64,000 nt of DNA from Acinetobacter radioresistens DSM 6976 = NBRC 102413 = CIP 103788 (lineage in GTDB: Bacteria; Pseudomonadota; Gammaproteobacteria; Pseudomonadales; Moraxellaceae), in the NCBI RefSeq assembly GCF_006757745.1, contig NZ_AP019741.1:1-64000 (forward strand). Direction: 5' to 3'. The notes beneath the pieces were generated by a model, which saw nothing but the letters and a program-made list of their open reading frames with translations, had not been told where the DNA came from and ran no database searches. A program made the position numbers and the translations under genes. This document shows, piece after piece, positions 51,847-61,111 of the stretch; position 1 is the first letter of the stretch; every line of letters begins with the position of its first letter.

Positions 51847-52539
51847 TTAACGATAAACACGTAACAGAGCGTTATCCAGATAGCTATTTGAGAAGTTATT
51901 CTCAAACCAACGTAGACCATCACGCGCCGTATAGACGTTTGTATAGATCACATTCATTACACCAATGTTCTCTGCTGTAAGCCAAGTTCGGGTCATGATT
52001 GCTACAGCTTGACCAGACTTATCGTATTCTACAAATACTGGATCATTGTCAAATGTAAGTGTCGCACCACTAAACTGAACTGCTTTCTGGCGTAACTCTG
52101 CATTTACCTTGCCACTTACATAGCTCTTATAAACACGTACTTCATGGCCTTGAGCTTTAGCTTGGTCTACGAAATACTTTGCAGGAAGGTCTTTTTCAGA
52201 ATTATAAACACCTGAGCGCATCTCACGAAAAGCATCCTGAACATTGCCTTCATGGTTTACATCACGCTTGAGATAGAATGTACCACGATCTTTGGATTCA
52301 AGGTTAAAGCCGGCTGCTACTAAAGGTTTAGCCAAATGAATTTCAAATGTACCTTTATCATTACGTGTAGTATAGAAGAACGCATCGCGGATATGGGTAT
52401 TCACCATATTGTTATACAAATCTTCTTGCTGCTTAGAAATAACACTTGAAATATGAGAAGAAGCTTTTTCGATAGATTGACAGCCTGTGAATCCTGTTAC
52501 AGATACTGCCAACAATGCAGAAAGAAGTAATTTTTTCAT
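51847..52539 (-). CDS. Lipoprotein of unknown function (230 aa)
   Basis: A lipobox (FTGC, Cys20) after MKKLLLSALLAVSVTG shows a lipid anchor. The mature part has no recognised domain; it contains KGTFEIHLAKPLVAAGFNLESKDRGTFYLKRD, strand-rich, and ends in LDNALLRVYR. Located between parM and the Toprim/helicase operon. It could be part of the transfer envelope apparatus, but there is no direct evidence. Confidence 0.7.
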   Translation of the reverse strand: MKKLLLSALLAVSVTGFTGCQSIEKASSHISSVISKQQEDLYNNMVNTHIRDAFFYTTRNDKGTFEIHLAKPLVAAGFNLESKDRGTFYLKRDVNHEGNVQDAFREMRSGVYNSEKDLPAKYFVDQAKAQGHEVRVYKSYVSGKVNAELRQKAVQFSGATLTFDNDPVFVEYDKSGQAVAIMTRTWLTAENIGVMNVIYTNVYTARDGLRWFENNFSNSYLDNALLRVYR

Positions 52540-52581
52540 ATACCATCCAAGTTATTTATCGTTAATATTAAAATAATATTA

Positions 52582-53790
52582 TTATTTAAAGGATAAATCC
52601 ATACTTTCAAATAATAAATTAATATTTTTTGCATAAACTTTTAAATCTTCACCGATAATCCCATGTTTTTTAGCCACACGTTCGATACAAGTGTTTTTTC
52701 CATTTTCATAAAAGAATTTTATTTGATTCTCACACATTTTACCGATTACTTCATAACTCATAATTTTAGCTAAATCATTCCAATCACTATCATCGGAATA
52801 TTTTTCATCATTAGGAAAAACAGGGAATATAAAAGGTGAATTGTAGAGATATGAATACTCAAAACCTTTAAATAAACCGACCTTTGTTTTCTTCTTACGG
52901 TCATTATCGGTACAGATAACCACTTCTATGTGAGGATACTTTTCTTTTAACAGCTTTAAGACTACTCCAATGTTATGCACATCAAAGCAAACGAATACTA
53001 CACCATTAGTTGCTAAATATAAGCTATAACCAGTAGCATATCCTTCACACAAATGGATTCTCTTAGTCGTAGTTCTCCAATCCCCTATACAGTAAAAAGC
53101 CCCGACTGTAGAAATATCTATTCGTTGAAGTTTAACCCCGCGATCTGTAATACGTTGGTAGGTAACAAACTCAAGATCAAGGTTAATCGCAGGAATTAAT
53201 AAATCACCCTTCTTTAAAAAATAATAATCCTTCTCCTTTTCATCAGATTTGAACTGGTTGTAATGGGAAGGAATTTTTAAATCCCTATTACAAATAATCA
53301 ATCCCCTACCCGCCGGTACATTTTTTTTAATTAAATACGGATGTTGATCAGGATCAGCGTCAGCATCCATTAAGGATTTATATTCCTCATAAGCATTTTT
53401 GCGTAATAAAACCTGTAATGCTTGCTCTTTTTGCTGTCTTTCTAAAATAGCTTTTTCATATGATGCTTTATCAAATTTCGGTTCATTATTTTTTTTGTTA
53501 TTTTTCGATTTTCTTTCATACTGAAAGTATTTTGTCGATTGTTCAGCGATCACATTACCAGATTTATCCAAAATCGAAAAAATCGTATACATAATAATTG
53601 GATAACCATCTCTAGTAACTGCCAAATATTTATAGCGCCCAACAGCCTTATCTTTTTTATAGCCATCTTTAAAAAAACGACCACCTTTAGGAGAGTCATC
53701 GAATGATTTTTTGAGATAACAACCAATTGAACGCAGATAATCTTCAAACTGATATATATGCTCTTGTTGATTGTAGTCAATATTAGCCAT
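52582..53790 (-). CDS. Toprim-domain protein (primase-like)
   Basis: Toprim domains occur in primases and topoisomerases. Visible in this 402-aa protein: the first motif ...IHLCEGYATG (E249-G250), a hydrophobic strand VVFVCFD (D270) with VHNI, and VVICTDND (D295, D297). An N-terminal region contains PYLIKKNVPAGRGLIICN and GDLLIPAINLDLEFVTYQRI, as in plasmid/phage primase-type proteins; no zinc finger is visible. It starts right after the helicase stop (53792) and probably works with it in plasmid replication or transfer DNA handling. Confidence 0.8.
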   Translation of the reverse strand: MANIDYNQQEHIYQFEDYLRSIGCYLKKSFDDSPKGGRFFKDGYKKDKAVGRYKYLAVTRDGYPIIMYTIFSILDKSGNVIAEQSTKYFQYERKSKNNKKNNEPKFDKASYEKAILERQQKEQALQVLLRKNAYEEYKSLMDADADPDQHPYLIKKNVPAGRGLIICNRDLKIPSHYNQFKSDEKEKDYYFLKKGDLLIPAINLDLEFVTYQRITDRGVKLQRIDISTVGAFYCIGDWRTTTKRIHLCEGYATGYSLYLATNGVVFVCFDVHNIGVVLKLLKEKYPHIEVVICTDNDRKKKTKVGLFKGFEYSYLYNSPFIFPVFPNDEKYSDDSDWNDLAKIMSYEVIGKMCENQIKFFYENGKNTCIERVAKKHGIIGEDLKVYAKNINLLFESMDLSFK

Positions 53791-53791
53791 T

Positions 53792-55531
53792 TTACTGTTT
53801 CACCTCCCCTTTCTCGTTAAGGAACAAAAAGCTTTTCCATACATCAATTTCTTCTATATCCTTCCCACCGTTCATTCGGACATTTTGCATAATAAACAAG
53901 GCATTGTTTTTATAAAGCGGCTGACTATTACCACGCTCTGAATAGCTCTTAATTGTGGCCGCAACAATATCTAAAGTCTTTTTAGAAGGCTTAATACGAG
54001 AAAGATCAATTGACGGGTCTTTTTCACACCAAATCTGGATATTTTTAATCAGAGTGGTATGAGAAATATTCTTCTGTTTAAGCAAGCTCTCAATAGGATC
54101 GTCTGTGCTTTTTAAAGAAGATTTTATATCTCTTTTCTTGATAGTGGTCGAACCGGACTTACGCGAACTATATTTAAACTTCTTATAGTCACCTTGGGTA
54201 ATCAGCCAACCATTTGATTTACACTTAGCTAAAAAGGCTTTGTGATCCTTTAAAAAACCATTGTAGGTTATAAACTTTGCCTCATTTATTGATGACAACT
54301 CTCTGAAACGCACATCAGCCTTTCTCACGATAGGCACAATAGCTGTTGCCATCTCATTAAGGCCAAGCACTCTCATACCTTCCAGACTACGCAAACGGCT
54401 CAAAGCGACATAACCTTGACCGCTCTCGAATGTGCCTGTTAGGTCGATTTCAGCTCGATCCAAAGTCATACCTTGGCTTTTATGAACCGTAATAGACCAA
54501 GCCAGTCGGAGAGGAATTTGGATCACACTAGCAATTTCTTCACCAGATTCATCAAGGATTGCCCACGATTCAGGCTCAACCATGATCTGTCCACCAGTAG
54601 TCATTTTGACAACTGGAATTTCACCATGTTCATCATCTTTATAGATTCCAGTAATTATCCCTGTACTACCGTTGCAGTAGCCTTTTTCCTCATTATTCTT
54701 GGTGAACATAACCAAAGCCCCAACCTTATAATCAAATATTTCAGGTATCCGACTTTGACGCATAATCATTTCGCAAATCGCTAATGGGCCACTAAACTCG
54801 ACTTTATGTGCATAAGCCTTGTTTTGTATTTTTGAGAGATGATTCATATTGATACGGTCAACATCTTCATTATGGGTGTAGAGCTTTGTAATATCCCCAC
54901 CCTCAAGCAAGTTGTCCTTGGTATTGAGTAGTAACTGCAAGGTTTCCTCAGTAACCGTGTTATCTCTAATCTGGTTCAGGATCGTAGTCAGTGCATCGCC
55001 GTTTTGTCTGTACTGCTTAGTTAAATAACAAATAGTGAAATCGGCTTCTACCCATGAATCAGCCATAAAGCAGAACTTTTTAGCTCCTGAACTGTTGCCT
55101 TTCTCTACTGGCGGTAACTGGAAAAAGTCACCACATACAACTAACTGAATACCCCCGAAAGGTTCATCGCTATCACGGCAATACTTTAAAATCTGATTAA
55201 GCATATTTAGCTGCTTTGAATGCAGCATAGAAATTTCATCTATAAAAAGAACAGCCGTATCACTTAGTCCAATTTTTTTCTTTTTAATTTTTTCCAAATC
55301 ACTTTGCGTAAGTTCTTCACGTACACCCATTCCACTCCATGAATGCAGAGTCGTACCCTTCAAATGACTTGCAGCAATACCAGTAGATGCGGTAATTGCA
55401 TAGCGCACACGATTCTTTTTAAGGTGAGCAATATACTTATTTAAAGTATAACTTTTGCCTGTTCCCGCAGACCCAGATAGAAAGACATTAACACCCGTCT
55501 TTAATATATTAAGAGCTAAATCCTGTTCCAT
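53792..55531 (-). CDS. PIF1/RecD-like superfamily-1 helicase
   Basis: The 579-aa protein has Walker A GSAGTGKS (20-27), Walker B VLFIDEIS (DE at 98-99), VVCGDFFQLPPV, and the late motifs WSITVHKSQGMTLDRAEIDL and GYVALSRLRSLEGM. This is the layout of PIF1/RecD2-type 5'-3' helicases. The C-terminal 180 residues are basic and helical (FKYSSRKSG, SLLKQKNISHTTLIKNIQIW) and unrecognised; they may recognise DNA. Followed directly by the Toprim gene. Promoter with shared motif. Confidence 0.85.
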   Translation of the reverse strand: MEQDLALNILKTGVNVFLSGSAGTGKSYTLNKYIAHLKKNRVRYAITASTGIAASHLKGTTLHSWSGMGVREELTQSDLEKIKKKKIGLSDTAVLFIDEISMLHSKQLNMLNQILKYCRDSDEPFGGIQLVVCGDFFQLPPVEKGNSSGAKKFCFMADSWVEADFTICYLTKQYRQNGDALTTILNQIRDNTVTEETLQLLLNTKDNLLEGGDITKLYTHNEDVDRINMNHLSKIQNKAYAHKVEFSGPLAICEMIMRQSRIPEIFDYKVGALVMFTKNNEEKGYCNGSTGIITGIYKDDEHGEIPVVKMTTGGQIMVEPESWAILDESGEEIASVIQIPLRLAWSITVHKSQGMTLDRAEIDLTGTFESGQGYVALSRLRSLEGMRVLGLNEMATAIVPIVRKADVRFRELSSINEAKFITYNGFLKDHKAFLAKCKSNGWLITQGDYKKFKYSSRKSGSTTIKKRDIKSSLKSTDDPIESLLKQKNISHTTLIKNIQIWCEKDPSIDLSRIKPSKKTLDIVAATIKSYSERGNSQPLYKNNALFIMQNVRMNGGKDIEEIDVWKSFLFLNEKGEVKQ

Positions 55532-55553
55532 CTATCCAATCTACATACTAAAT

Positions 55554-55584
55554 ATCATAGGTAAAATATACCACAGATTTACAA
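55554..55584 (-). promoter_or_regulatory. Shared-motif promoter of the helicase/Toprim operon
   Basis: -35 TTGTAA (55579-55584), then ATCTGTGGTATAT; -10 TATGAT at 19 bp (55554-55559). Confidence 0.6.
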
Positions 55585-55698
55585 TACTTCCAATTTTATT
55601 AAATTTTAATTTCCATTAATATTAATAAAAATACCATTCAAATATCTATTTAATCAATGTATAACATATACAGGCACTTGCTAAATTAGGATTATAAA

Positions 55699-56013
55699 AT
55701 GTTTAAGTATTGTTTAATAGCCGCGTCATCACTATTTTCATGTGCTGTCTATTCAAGCCCATATGAAACAAGAACATACAATCAACCTCCCGTCATCACT
55801 GGTGAATTTGAAGTCGAGCAACCAGATCAAATACATTTAGCGAATCTCACAAAAGATACAGAAACAATAGAAGTTGAATCTGACTTTCTTGGTCTTAAAA
55901 AATTCAAGCGTGATACATTTGATAAATCGAAGATTAAAGAACGTTTTGATAATGGTTTTACAAAACTTCGTGATGATGAAAAGACAGTGAAAACTAATAA
56001 TCACCGAAATTAA
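55699..56013 (+). CDS. Small secreted protein (104 aa)
   Basis: A signal peptide (MFKYCLIAASSLFSCAVYS) is followed by an acidic and then lysine-rich region (ETIEVESDFLGLKKFKRDTFDKSKIKERF). Probably periplasmic. No family recognised. It ends 68 bp before the insertion sequence. Confidence 0.6.
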   Translation: MFKYCLIAASSLFSCAVYSSPYETRTYNQPPVITGEFEVEQPDQIHLANLTKDTETIEVESDFLGLKKFKRDTFDKSKIKERFDNGFTKLRDDEKTVKTNNHRN

Positions 56014-56080
56014 TTTAATTATTCAGTATTAGAATATATAGTCAAAATGTATCTTTATATTATTTATTCAAGTAACATTA

Positions 56081-56089
56081 ATTGTTATT
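56081..56089. repeat. IS target site duplication, left copy
   Basis: ATTGTTATT, identical to 57129-57137, directly outside the left inverted repeat. Confidence 0.9.
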
Positions 56090-57128
56090 GGCTTTGTTGC
56101 ATAAACATTCAAAAGCTGAGTTCTCCCCAATCCATTCAAATTTAAGACACAACTTGGGTGCGAGGTCTACCTAATTCCGTAAATCTATTCAGAACTGCCA
56201 CACGCGCATGAATTTCATTGACCTGACTTTGAAAATGTCTTGCCGTCAGCCTATCACCTAATAATTTGATGCAATGCATCTTGGTTTCCACCAAACTACG
56301 ACGGTGATAACCCGACCATTTTTTCCATAGGGTTCTACCTAAATGTTTAACCGTTTGAAGTAACTCATTTCGTTCTATTGAACTTATTTTAGAATCTTTC
56401 CAGGGCTTGGCATTCTTTCTGGGTGGAATTACTGCATGTGCTTGACGATCTGAAATCACTTTTCTGCAGCACTTCGTGTCGTACGCGCCATCGGTATAGA
56501 CAGAATCTATTCGCTCATCTAGTGGAATTTGATCCAGTAAATCACCTAGTACTTGTGAATCACTGACATTATTTGTAGTAAGCTGAACGGCACGTATTTG
56601 CAGTGTTTCAGCATCTATACCAATATGCAGTTTACGCCATTGCCGACGGTATTCAGGCTGATGTTTTTTACGCTTCCATTCGCCTTCACCTAAAAACTTT
56701 AAACCCGTAGAGTCGACAAGTAGGTGTAACCCATCATGACTTTTCTGATAGCTTATCGCAATATCAATATGCTTTTGTCGTCTACAAAGGGTGGAGTAAT
56801 CTGGTGCTGTCCAATTCAAGCCACAGAGTTTAATCAGGCTTTGAACAAAGCCAGTAACCATACGTAAAGAAAGACGGAATAGAGATTTGATCATTAAACA
56901 GCATTGAATCGCTGTATCGGAATAAGTTTGATTTCGTCCTTGCTTGCCTTGTGGTTGTGCATACCATTGCGTCTTAGGATCAAACCAGATTGAAATATTT
57001 CCTCGCTTGATTAAAGCTTGGTTATACGAGGACCAATTGGTTGTACGATAGATTTTAGGTGTAGGCTTCTTCATCTGGAAATTATATTACTGAAGAAGCC
57101 TTCAAGAATAGCTTTGTGCAACAAAGCC
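56090..57128 (-). mobile_element. IS5-family (IS903 group) insertion sequence, 1,039 bp
   Basis: Ends are GGCTTTGTTGCA on both sides (left 56090, right complement ending 57128), with a perfect 9-bp duplication ATTGTTATT outside. The length, ends and 9-bp duplication fit the IS903 group of IS5. The close similarity to the IS17-type elements of Acinetobacter is from memory. Direct repeats show that it moved recently as a unit. Confidence 0.93.
56142..57074 (-). CDS. IS5-family DDE transposase
   Basis: The 310-aa protein is full length and seems intact. The DDE catalytic triad is D121 (LLVDSTGLKFLG), D195 (VYTDGAYD) and E263 (RRSLVETKMHCIK), with the YREK-like pattern of IS5. It is read from within the element and ends 52 bp before its left end. 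Confidence 0.95.
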   Translation of the reverse strand: MKKPTPKIYRTTNWSSYNQALIKRGNISIWFDPKTQWYAQPQGKQGRNQTYSDTAIQCCLMIKSLFRLSLRMVTGFVQSLIKLCGLNWTAPDYSTLCRRQKHIDIAISYQKSHDGLHLLVDSTGLKFLGEGEWKRKKHQPEYRRQWRKLHIGIDAETLQIRAVQLTTNNVSDSQVLGDLLDQIPLDERIDSVYTDGAYDTKCCRKVISDRQAHAVIPPRKNAKPWKDSKISSIERNELLQTVKHLGRTLWKKWSGYHRRSLVETKMHCIKLLGDRLTARHFQSQVNEIHARVAVLNRFTELGRPRTQVVS

Positions 57129-57137
57129 ATTGTTATT
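57129..57137. repeat. IS target site duplication, right copy
   Basis: ATTGTTATT; see the left copy at 56081-56089. Confidence 0.9.
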
Positions 57138-57233
57138 TAAAAAAATAATACTTATAATATTTTTGACTTTTTGAATCTAATTTAATAGTTATTCAATCTT
57201 CTCATCCCATCAAGCGTATTTAAGAGTACATCA

Positions 57234-57485
57234 ATGAAGGATCAATCAATCAGCATTCACGAGGCCCACAAGCTAGAGGAAACTACTGGTAAGTTCATCA
57301 TTGGAATTAAGAATGGCGTGGCAATGGTAAAATATCCGAATAAGCAAACCTTTCGTGCGGAAGCTGCTGCTGATGGTTTTGATATTATTACCGTGTCTGA
57401 ACAGCAAGCGGAATTAATTTGGAAGAAAACTATAAATCTTTCAGTTGAAATTGTTGATCTAACTGCGTCCGATCATAATACCTAA
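57234..57485 (+). CDS. Hypothetical 83-aa protein
   Basis: A small soluble protein (MKDQSISIHEAHKLEETTGKFIIGIKNGVAMVKYPNKQTFR...). The beginning is strand-rich, the second half (EAAADGFDIITVSEQQAELIWKK) helical. No family recognised. A leader of about 100 bp separates it from the IS. Confidence 0.6.
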   Translation: MKDQSISIHEAHKLEETTGKFIIGIKNGVAMVKYPNKQTFRAEAAADGFDIITVSEQQAELIWKKTINLSVEIVDLTASDHNT

Positions 57486-57486
57486 A

Positions 57487-57915
57487 TTAAGCTCTATTTC
57501 TTAAACATAAAGCAATTACTTTATTACACTCTTGCACATCGAAGTACCCAATATGGCATTTCTCCAAAGGAATGCCCATATTTTCTGATAGCCATTTATA
57601 AGCCTCTTGCCTAGCGGCACTTTTTGAATAGCCTTTATTTATCTTTAAAACCAAATTCTATCAAATACAGAATGTGCTGCTACTCGCTATTTTCACAACT
57701 CAACATTGGCTAATGTTCCTAAAGAATTTTTATTTGTATTGTGTATTCCAACCCTAGAACCACAAGCCCCACAATTATAAAATTGATTTGCAGAGAGCTT
57801 GTGATTTTCTCCATATAGTGACCTACCCTCCATCACTTTAGATAGTACGTTGCAATACTGACACCGAACCTTTCTGTAAATAAAAATACGTGGTTTTAGA
57901 TAGTCTTTAACGTTT
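57487..57915 (-). pseudogene. Decayed DUF3268-like zinc-finger protein gene
   Basis: On the minus strand, the frames KVRCQYCNVLSKVMEGRSLYG..., NCGACGSRVGIHNTNK, LGTLANVEL and then KGYSKSAARQEAYKWLSEN, MGIPLEKCHIGYFDV align in order with the zinc-finger-containing family PF11672 (CxxC...CxxC, GrLANxELR, C-terminal WLA...CHIG.FD). Between the LANVEL and the next block are TGA, TAG and TAA codons and a frame change, so the gene is broken. No start was recognised at the 57.9-kb end. Confidence 0.75.
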
Positions 57916-57928
57916 TGATCTTCATAAA

Positions 57929-59104
57929 TTAGTTATATACAACTCCGTATTTTTTAACTACTTGTGGAATTGCCACTTCCTTACCTACCCTTAAAAAGAA
58001 TTCTACTTGACGTTCGATTTGTAATTTCATTTCGCCATCAGATACAAATTTTTGTAATTCGTTCCATGTTTTATATTGTTCAAACTTCTTGCCGACAGGA
58101 AACACTGGAAAAATGAAAGGCATATTAAATTCATTAGCAAATTGTAAAGCCTTTTTAATTCTTGCTTGATTCTTCGTTAGTGAATCCTTTGCAGTTGCAA
58201 AAGTCAACTTACTATCGGAATCCTTAAATAATATTGATCGAGCCACATCAGGTATGTTTTGAACATCAATACATACAAGAACTGTATCACCAGTGACTCG
58301 ATTCAAAGTACTACCTGTTAAGTAATCTTCACACAGAACGTATTCTTTATTTTTAGATGGAAAGTCACCAATTGCAAAAAACCCACCCTTAATACTCGAA
58401 GCAATTCGGACATTTTTAGCACAAGAACTATTCACTACTTGATAACTTAAAAACTTACCATCAACATTTTTAATAGGAATTAGAATATCGTTCTTAGCCA
58501 CTTTGAAAGTTCGGCCACTATCTAACTTTTCATCGCCAACATGGTTATGTTTAATTATGTGCTTCTTAGAAGCAAGTAAGATGCCTTTGCTAACTGTTAC
58601 GCCATTCTCATGAAAGTATTTATGATCTTTAGTTTCTGCTTGACGACCGGCAATTGAATTAAATTCATCCATGAGCATTTTAGAAACTGCTTCTGGAATA
58701 TCTGTAATGTTATGGTTCTCATTTACATTGTAGTCACTGTTAAATTCACCATAGTTAGCGTCTTTAATTGTTACTGAATATACACCTCCACCATCATTTG
58801 AATTAACAAATTCATAGTTACCTACAATCGAATCATCTATCAGTGACTGGACAACACCTGTATCAAAATCGCCTAAATAACTTGGAACAACCTGTAAATC
58901 CATATCATTTAATTGCTTGTCCAAAGACACCAACATATTAGGTGTGGAACGAGAAAAGCTATCAATACTTGCTACTACTGAAACAGGTTTAGATTCCCAT
59001 TTCTTAAAAGCATTAATAAGATAAACTAATGCGCTTAATGTTAGATATGACAAAAAACCAAATCCCACAACATAAGCAACTAACATTAGAAAATCCATCA
59101 TCAT
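57929..59104 (-). CDS. Membrane-anchored Toprim-like paralogue
   Basis: A membrane helix (residues 4-32) leads to a 340-residue part similar to the protein at 52582: GILLASKKHIIKHNHVG (compare KNVPAGRGLIICN), NDILIPIKNVDGKFLSYQ, then YVLCEDYLTGSTL and TVLVCIDVQNIPDVA, and a final KYGVVYN where the other has KHGIIGED. The C-terminal acidic motif D-x-D of Toprim is TAKD here, so catalysis is doubtful. Start is one of three ATGs (59098-59104). Promoter with shared motif. Confidence 0.75.
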   Translation of the reverse strand: MMMDFLMLVAYVVGFGFLSYLTLSALVYLINAFKKWESKPVSVVASIDSFSRSTPNMLVSLDKQLNDMDLQVVPSYLGDFDTGVVQSLIDDSIVGNYEFVNSNDGGGVYSVTIKDANYGEFNSDYNVNENHNITDIPEAVSKMLMDEFNSIAGRQAETKDHKYFHENGVTVSKGILLASKKHIIKHNHVGDEKLDSGRTFKVAKNDILIPIKNVDGKFLSYQVVNSSCAKNVRIASSIKGGFFAIGDFPSKNKEYVLCEDYLTGSTLNRVTGDTVLVCIDVQNIPDVARSILFKDSDSKLTFATAKDSLTKNQARIKKALQFANEFNMPFIFPVFPVGKKFEQYKTWNELQKFVSDGEMKLQIERQVEFFLRVGKEVAIPQVVKKYGVVYN

Positions 59105-59129
59105 TCTTCACCTTTATATCTTGCTTATT

Positions 59130-59158
59130 ATTTTATAGCATATACCGCATATATACAA
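59130..59158 (-). promoter_or_regulatory. Shared-motif promoter of the membrane Toprim gene
   Basis: -35 TTGTAT (59153-59158), 17-bp spacer with ATATGCGGTATAT, -10 TAAAAT (59130-59135). Confidence 0.7.
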
Positions 59159-59285
59159 TACTAAATGTTATTATTTGCTCTTTAATATGTTTGCTTTTTC
59201 AATATCTAAAATTTATTAAATTGACCTTACATATACTTTGATCATAAGTCTTTAAAATCATCCATTCTGTGAATTCTTAATAATA

Positions 59286-60020
59286 CTTGCCGATCGGCAA
59301 GTTTCAAGGCTTAAAAAATAGATGCTCTAATCGACATTTCTCAAACATACATTTCATAAATGAACAATATTTAGTTGCCGATCGGCAAGTTTGAAGCTGT
59401 AGAAAATTACGTTCTAATCGACTTTTCAAAAAACGTACATTTGATGAATGAACAATATTTAGTTGCCGAAAACGACATTGCCCAAACTTTCATCTATGAA
59501 GCATCAATATTCAGTTGCCGATCGGCAAGTTATAAGACTTAAAAAATAGATGCTCTAATCGACATTTCTCAAACATACATTTCATAAATGAACAATATTT
59601 AGTTGCCGAAAACGACATTGCTCAAACTTTCATCTATGAAGCATCAATATTCAGTTGCCGATCGGCAAGTTTCAAGGCTTAAAAAATTGATGCCCTAATC
59701 GACATTGCCTCTACTTACATCTATGAAGCAACAATATTTAGTTGCCGATCGGCAAGTTTCAAGGCTTAAAAAATTGCTGCCCTAATAGACATTGCCCAAA
59801 CTTACATCTATGAAACAACAATATTTAGTTGCCGATCGGCAAGTTATAAGACTTAAAAAATTAGATGCTCTAATCGACATTTCTCAAACATACATTTCAT
59901 AAATGAACAATATTTAGTTGCCGATCGGCAAGTTTGAAGCTGTAGAAAATTTACGTTCTAATCGACTTTTCAAAAAAGTACATTTCATGAATGAACCATA
60001 TTTAGTTGCCGATCGGCAAG
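59286..60020. repeat. Tandem array of 88-bp units with a 14-bp palindrome
   Basis: TTGCCGATCGGCAA occurs at 59287, 59375, 59515, 59655, 59742, 59829, 59918 and 60006, and a half-form TTGCCGAAAACGACATT at 59463 and 59603. Full-site steps are 87-89 bp; the half-form units are followed by 52-bp steps. The arms (about 72 bp) fall into a few related types and share CTAATCGACATT and AACAATATTTAG. No gene fits. Possible uses are replication iterons, a partition site or binding array; it is not a CRISPR because the arms are not unique. Confidence 0.8.
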
Positions 60021-60037
60021 ATTTAAGAATCTAAAAA

Positions 60038-60064
60038 ATAAAAAAACCTTGGATAATACCAAGG
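60038..60064 (-). terminator. Terminator of the nuclease operon
   Basis: CCTTGG/CCAAGG with loop TATTAT on the minus strand, followed by T7. Confidence 0.8.
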
Positions 60065-60085
60065 CTTCGACATACAAAACTAAAT

Positions 60086-61111
60086 TTATTTTGAAAGGAC
60101 TCTTTTAGCCCATTCAGAAATCATTCCTGCATTTGATATGGCTGATTCAGCAGCAAGATTAGCAGCATCTAAACGATTCTGTTTTACTTGCGTTGTTGCT
60201 TCTTTTTCTCTTGGTGCTTTGTTGGCTGCACCATACAAAGGTAATTTAGTAAATATTGAGCTTTGATTAGTCGCAGCAGTACGGAAACTTTTCATGGCAA
60301 CCGCTTCACGCGAGTTAAGAGGAAGTACAAAGCGATAATTGAACAAGTCTGACTTAGCTACAGTAGGGAAAAAATTAATTCCACTATATTGCTGTAACTG
60401 ATTAATAGAAACATAATCTATTCGGCCAGATTCATCATTAACTGCAACATACGCACCGGCAACATTGAGTTGGGGAAAAAGAACAACCTTATAAGTGTGA
60501 CTTGGAACGATAACATTATTTCCGATTTTACGGAGCTTATTACCTAAGAATAATGATCCAGTGATTACATAAACCGATTGATTGTGGCTTTTCACATAAG
60601 CGCGAACAGCTTCTTCGGCTAAACGCCATTCTTCTTGGTTTACGTGAGAACTTTGCGGGATCATATTAGCCAATGAAAAACTATCATATTGGTCTTTAAT
60701 ACTTTTCCTATCCGCACTTGGAGAAAGGTGGCCTCGGTCAAAATTAGAGCCACGATAGTCTGTTAGTAAACTTCTATGTACCAATGGAATTCTTTCTTCT
60801 TCATGAAAGTTATTGGTTCGCTTAATTTGCGATGCAGCTTTTAAAGAGTCCGGTGTAAGAATAGAAGCCGACCATAAACCAGTTTTAGATAAGCCAGAAT
60901 ATTTAACAGCAAACCCTGTAAAACAGAGATCATAATTTGCTTTTGTAAGCAGACTATTTACAGTTATAGGAGGCGTTTTGGCATAGAAATTATGATTACA
61001 ACGGTCAAACCCAACAGCATAGCTTGAAGAACTGATACCTATAAAAAGTGAAGTTAAAAAAATATTTTTCTTTTGCTTAATACGTTTTATGGAATTCTGG
61101 ATCATAGTCAT
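60086..61111 (-). CDS. Secreted DNA/RNA non-specific endonuclease (NucA type)
   Basis: The beta-beta-alpha metal endonuclease signature DRGH is at 125-128 (NFDRGHLSPSAD), followed by LANMIPQ and the asparagine-containing helix EEWRLAE. A signal peptide (FLTSLFIGISSSSYA) sends it out of the cytoplasm. The 342-aa length includes a tail after about 270 with alanines and lysines. Start ATG 61111 overlaps the stop of the upstream gene (ATGA). It may degrade DNA in the periplasm or medium. Known relatives are used both in nutrition and in toxin delivery; role here unknown. Confidence 0.85.
   Translation of the reverse strand: MTMIQNSIKRIKQKKNIFLTSLFIGISSSSYAVGFDRCNHNFYAKTPPITVNSLLTKANYDLCFTGFAVKYSGLSKTGLWSASILTPDSLKAASQIKRTNNFHEEERIPLVHRSLLTDYRGSNFDRGHLSPSADRKSIKDQYDSFSLANMIPQSSHVNQEEWRLAEEAVRAYVKSHNQSVYVITGSLFLGNKLRKIGNNVIVPSHTYKVVLFPQLNVAGAYVAVNDESGRIDYVSINQLQQYSGINFFPTVAKSDLFNYRFVLPLNSREAVAMKSFRTAATNQSSIFTKLPLYGAANKAPREKEATTQVKQNRLDAANLAAESAISNAGMISEWAKRVLSK

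Noticed and set aside
59286..60020. Palindrome array as a CRISPR array
   Set aside because: The units are about 88 bp and the arms between palindromes are copies of each other, not unique spacers.
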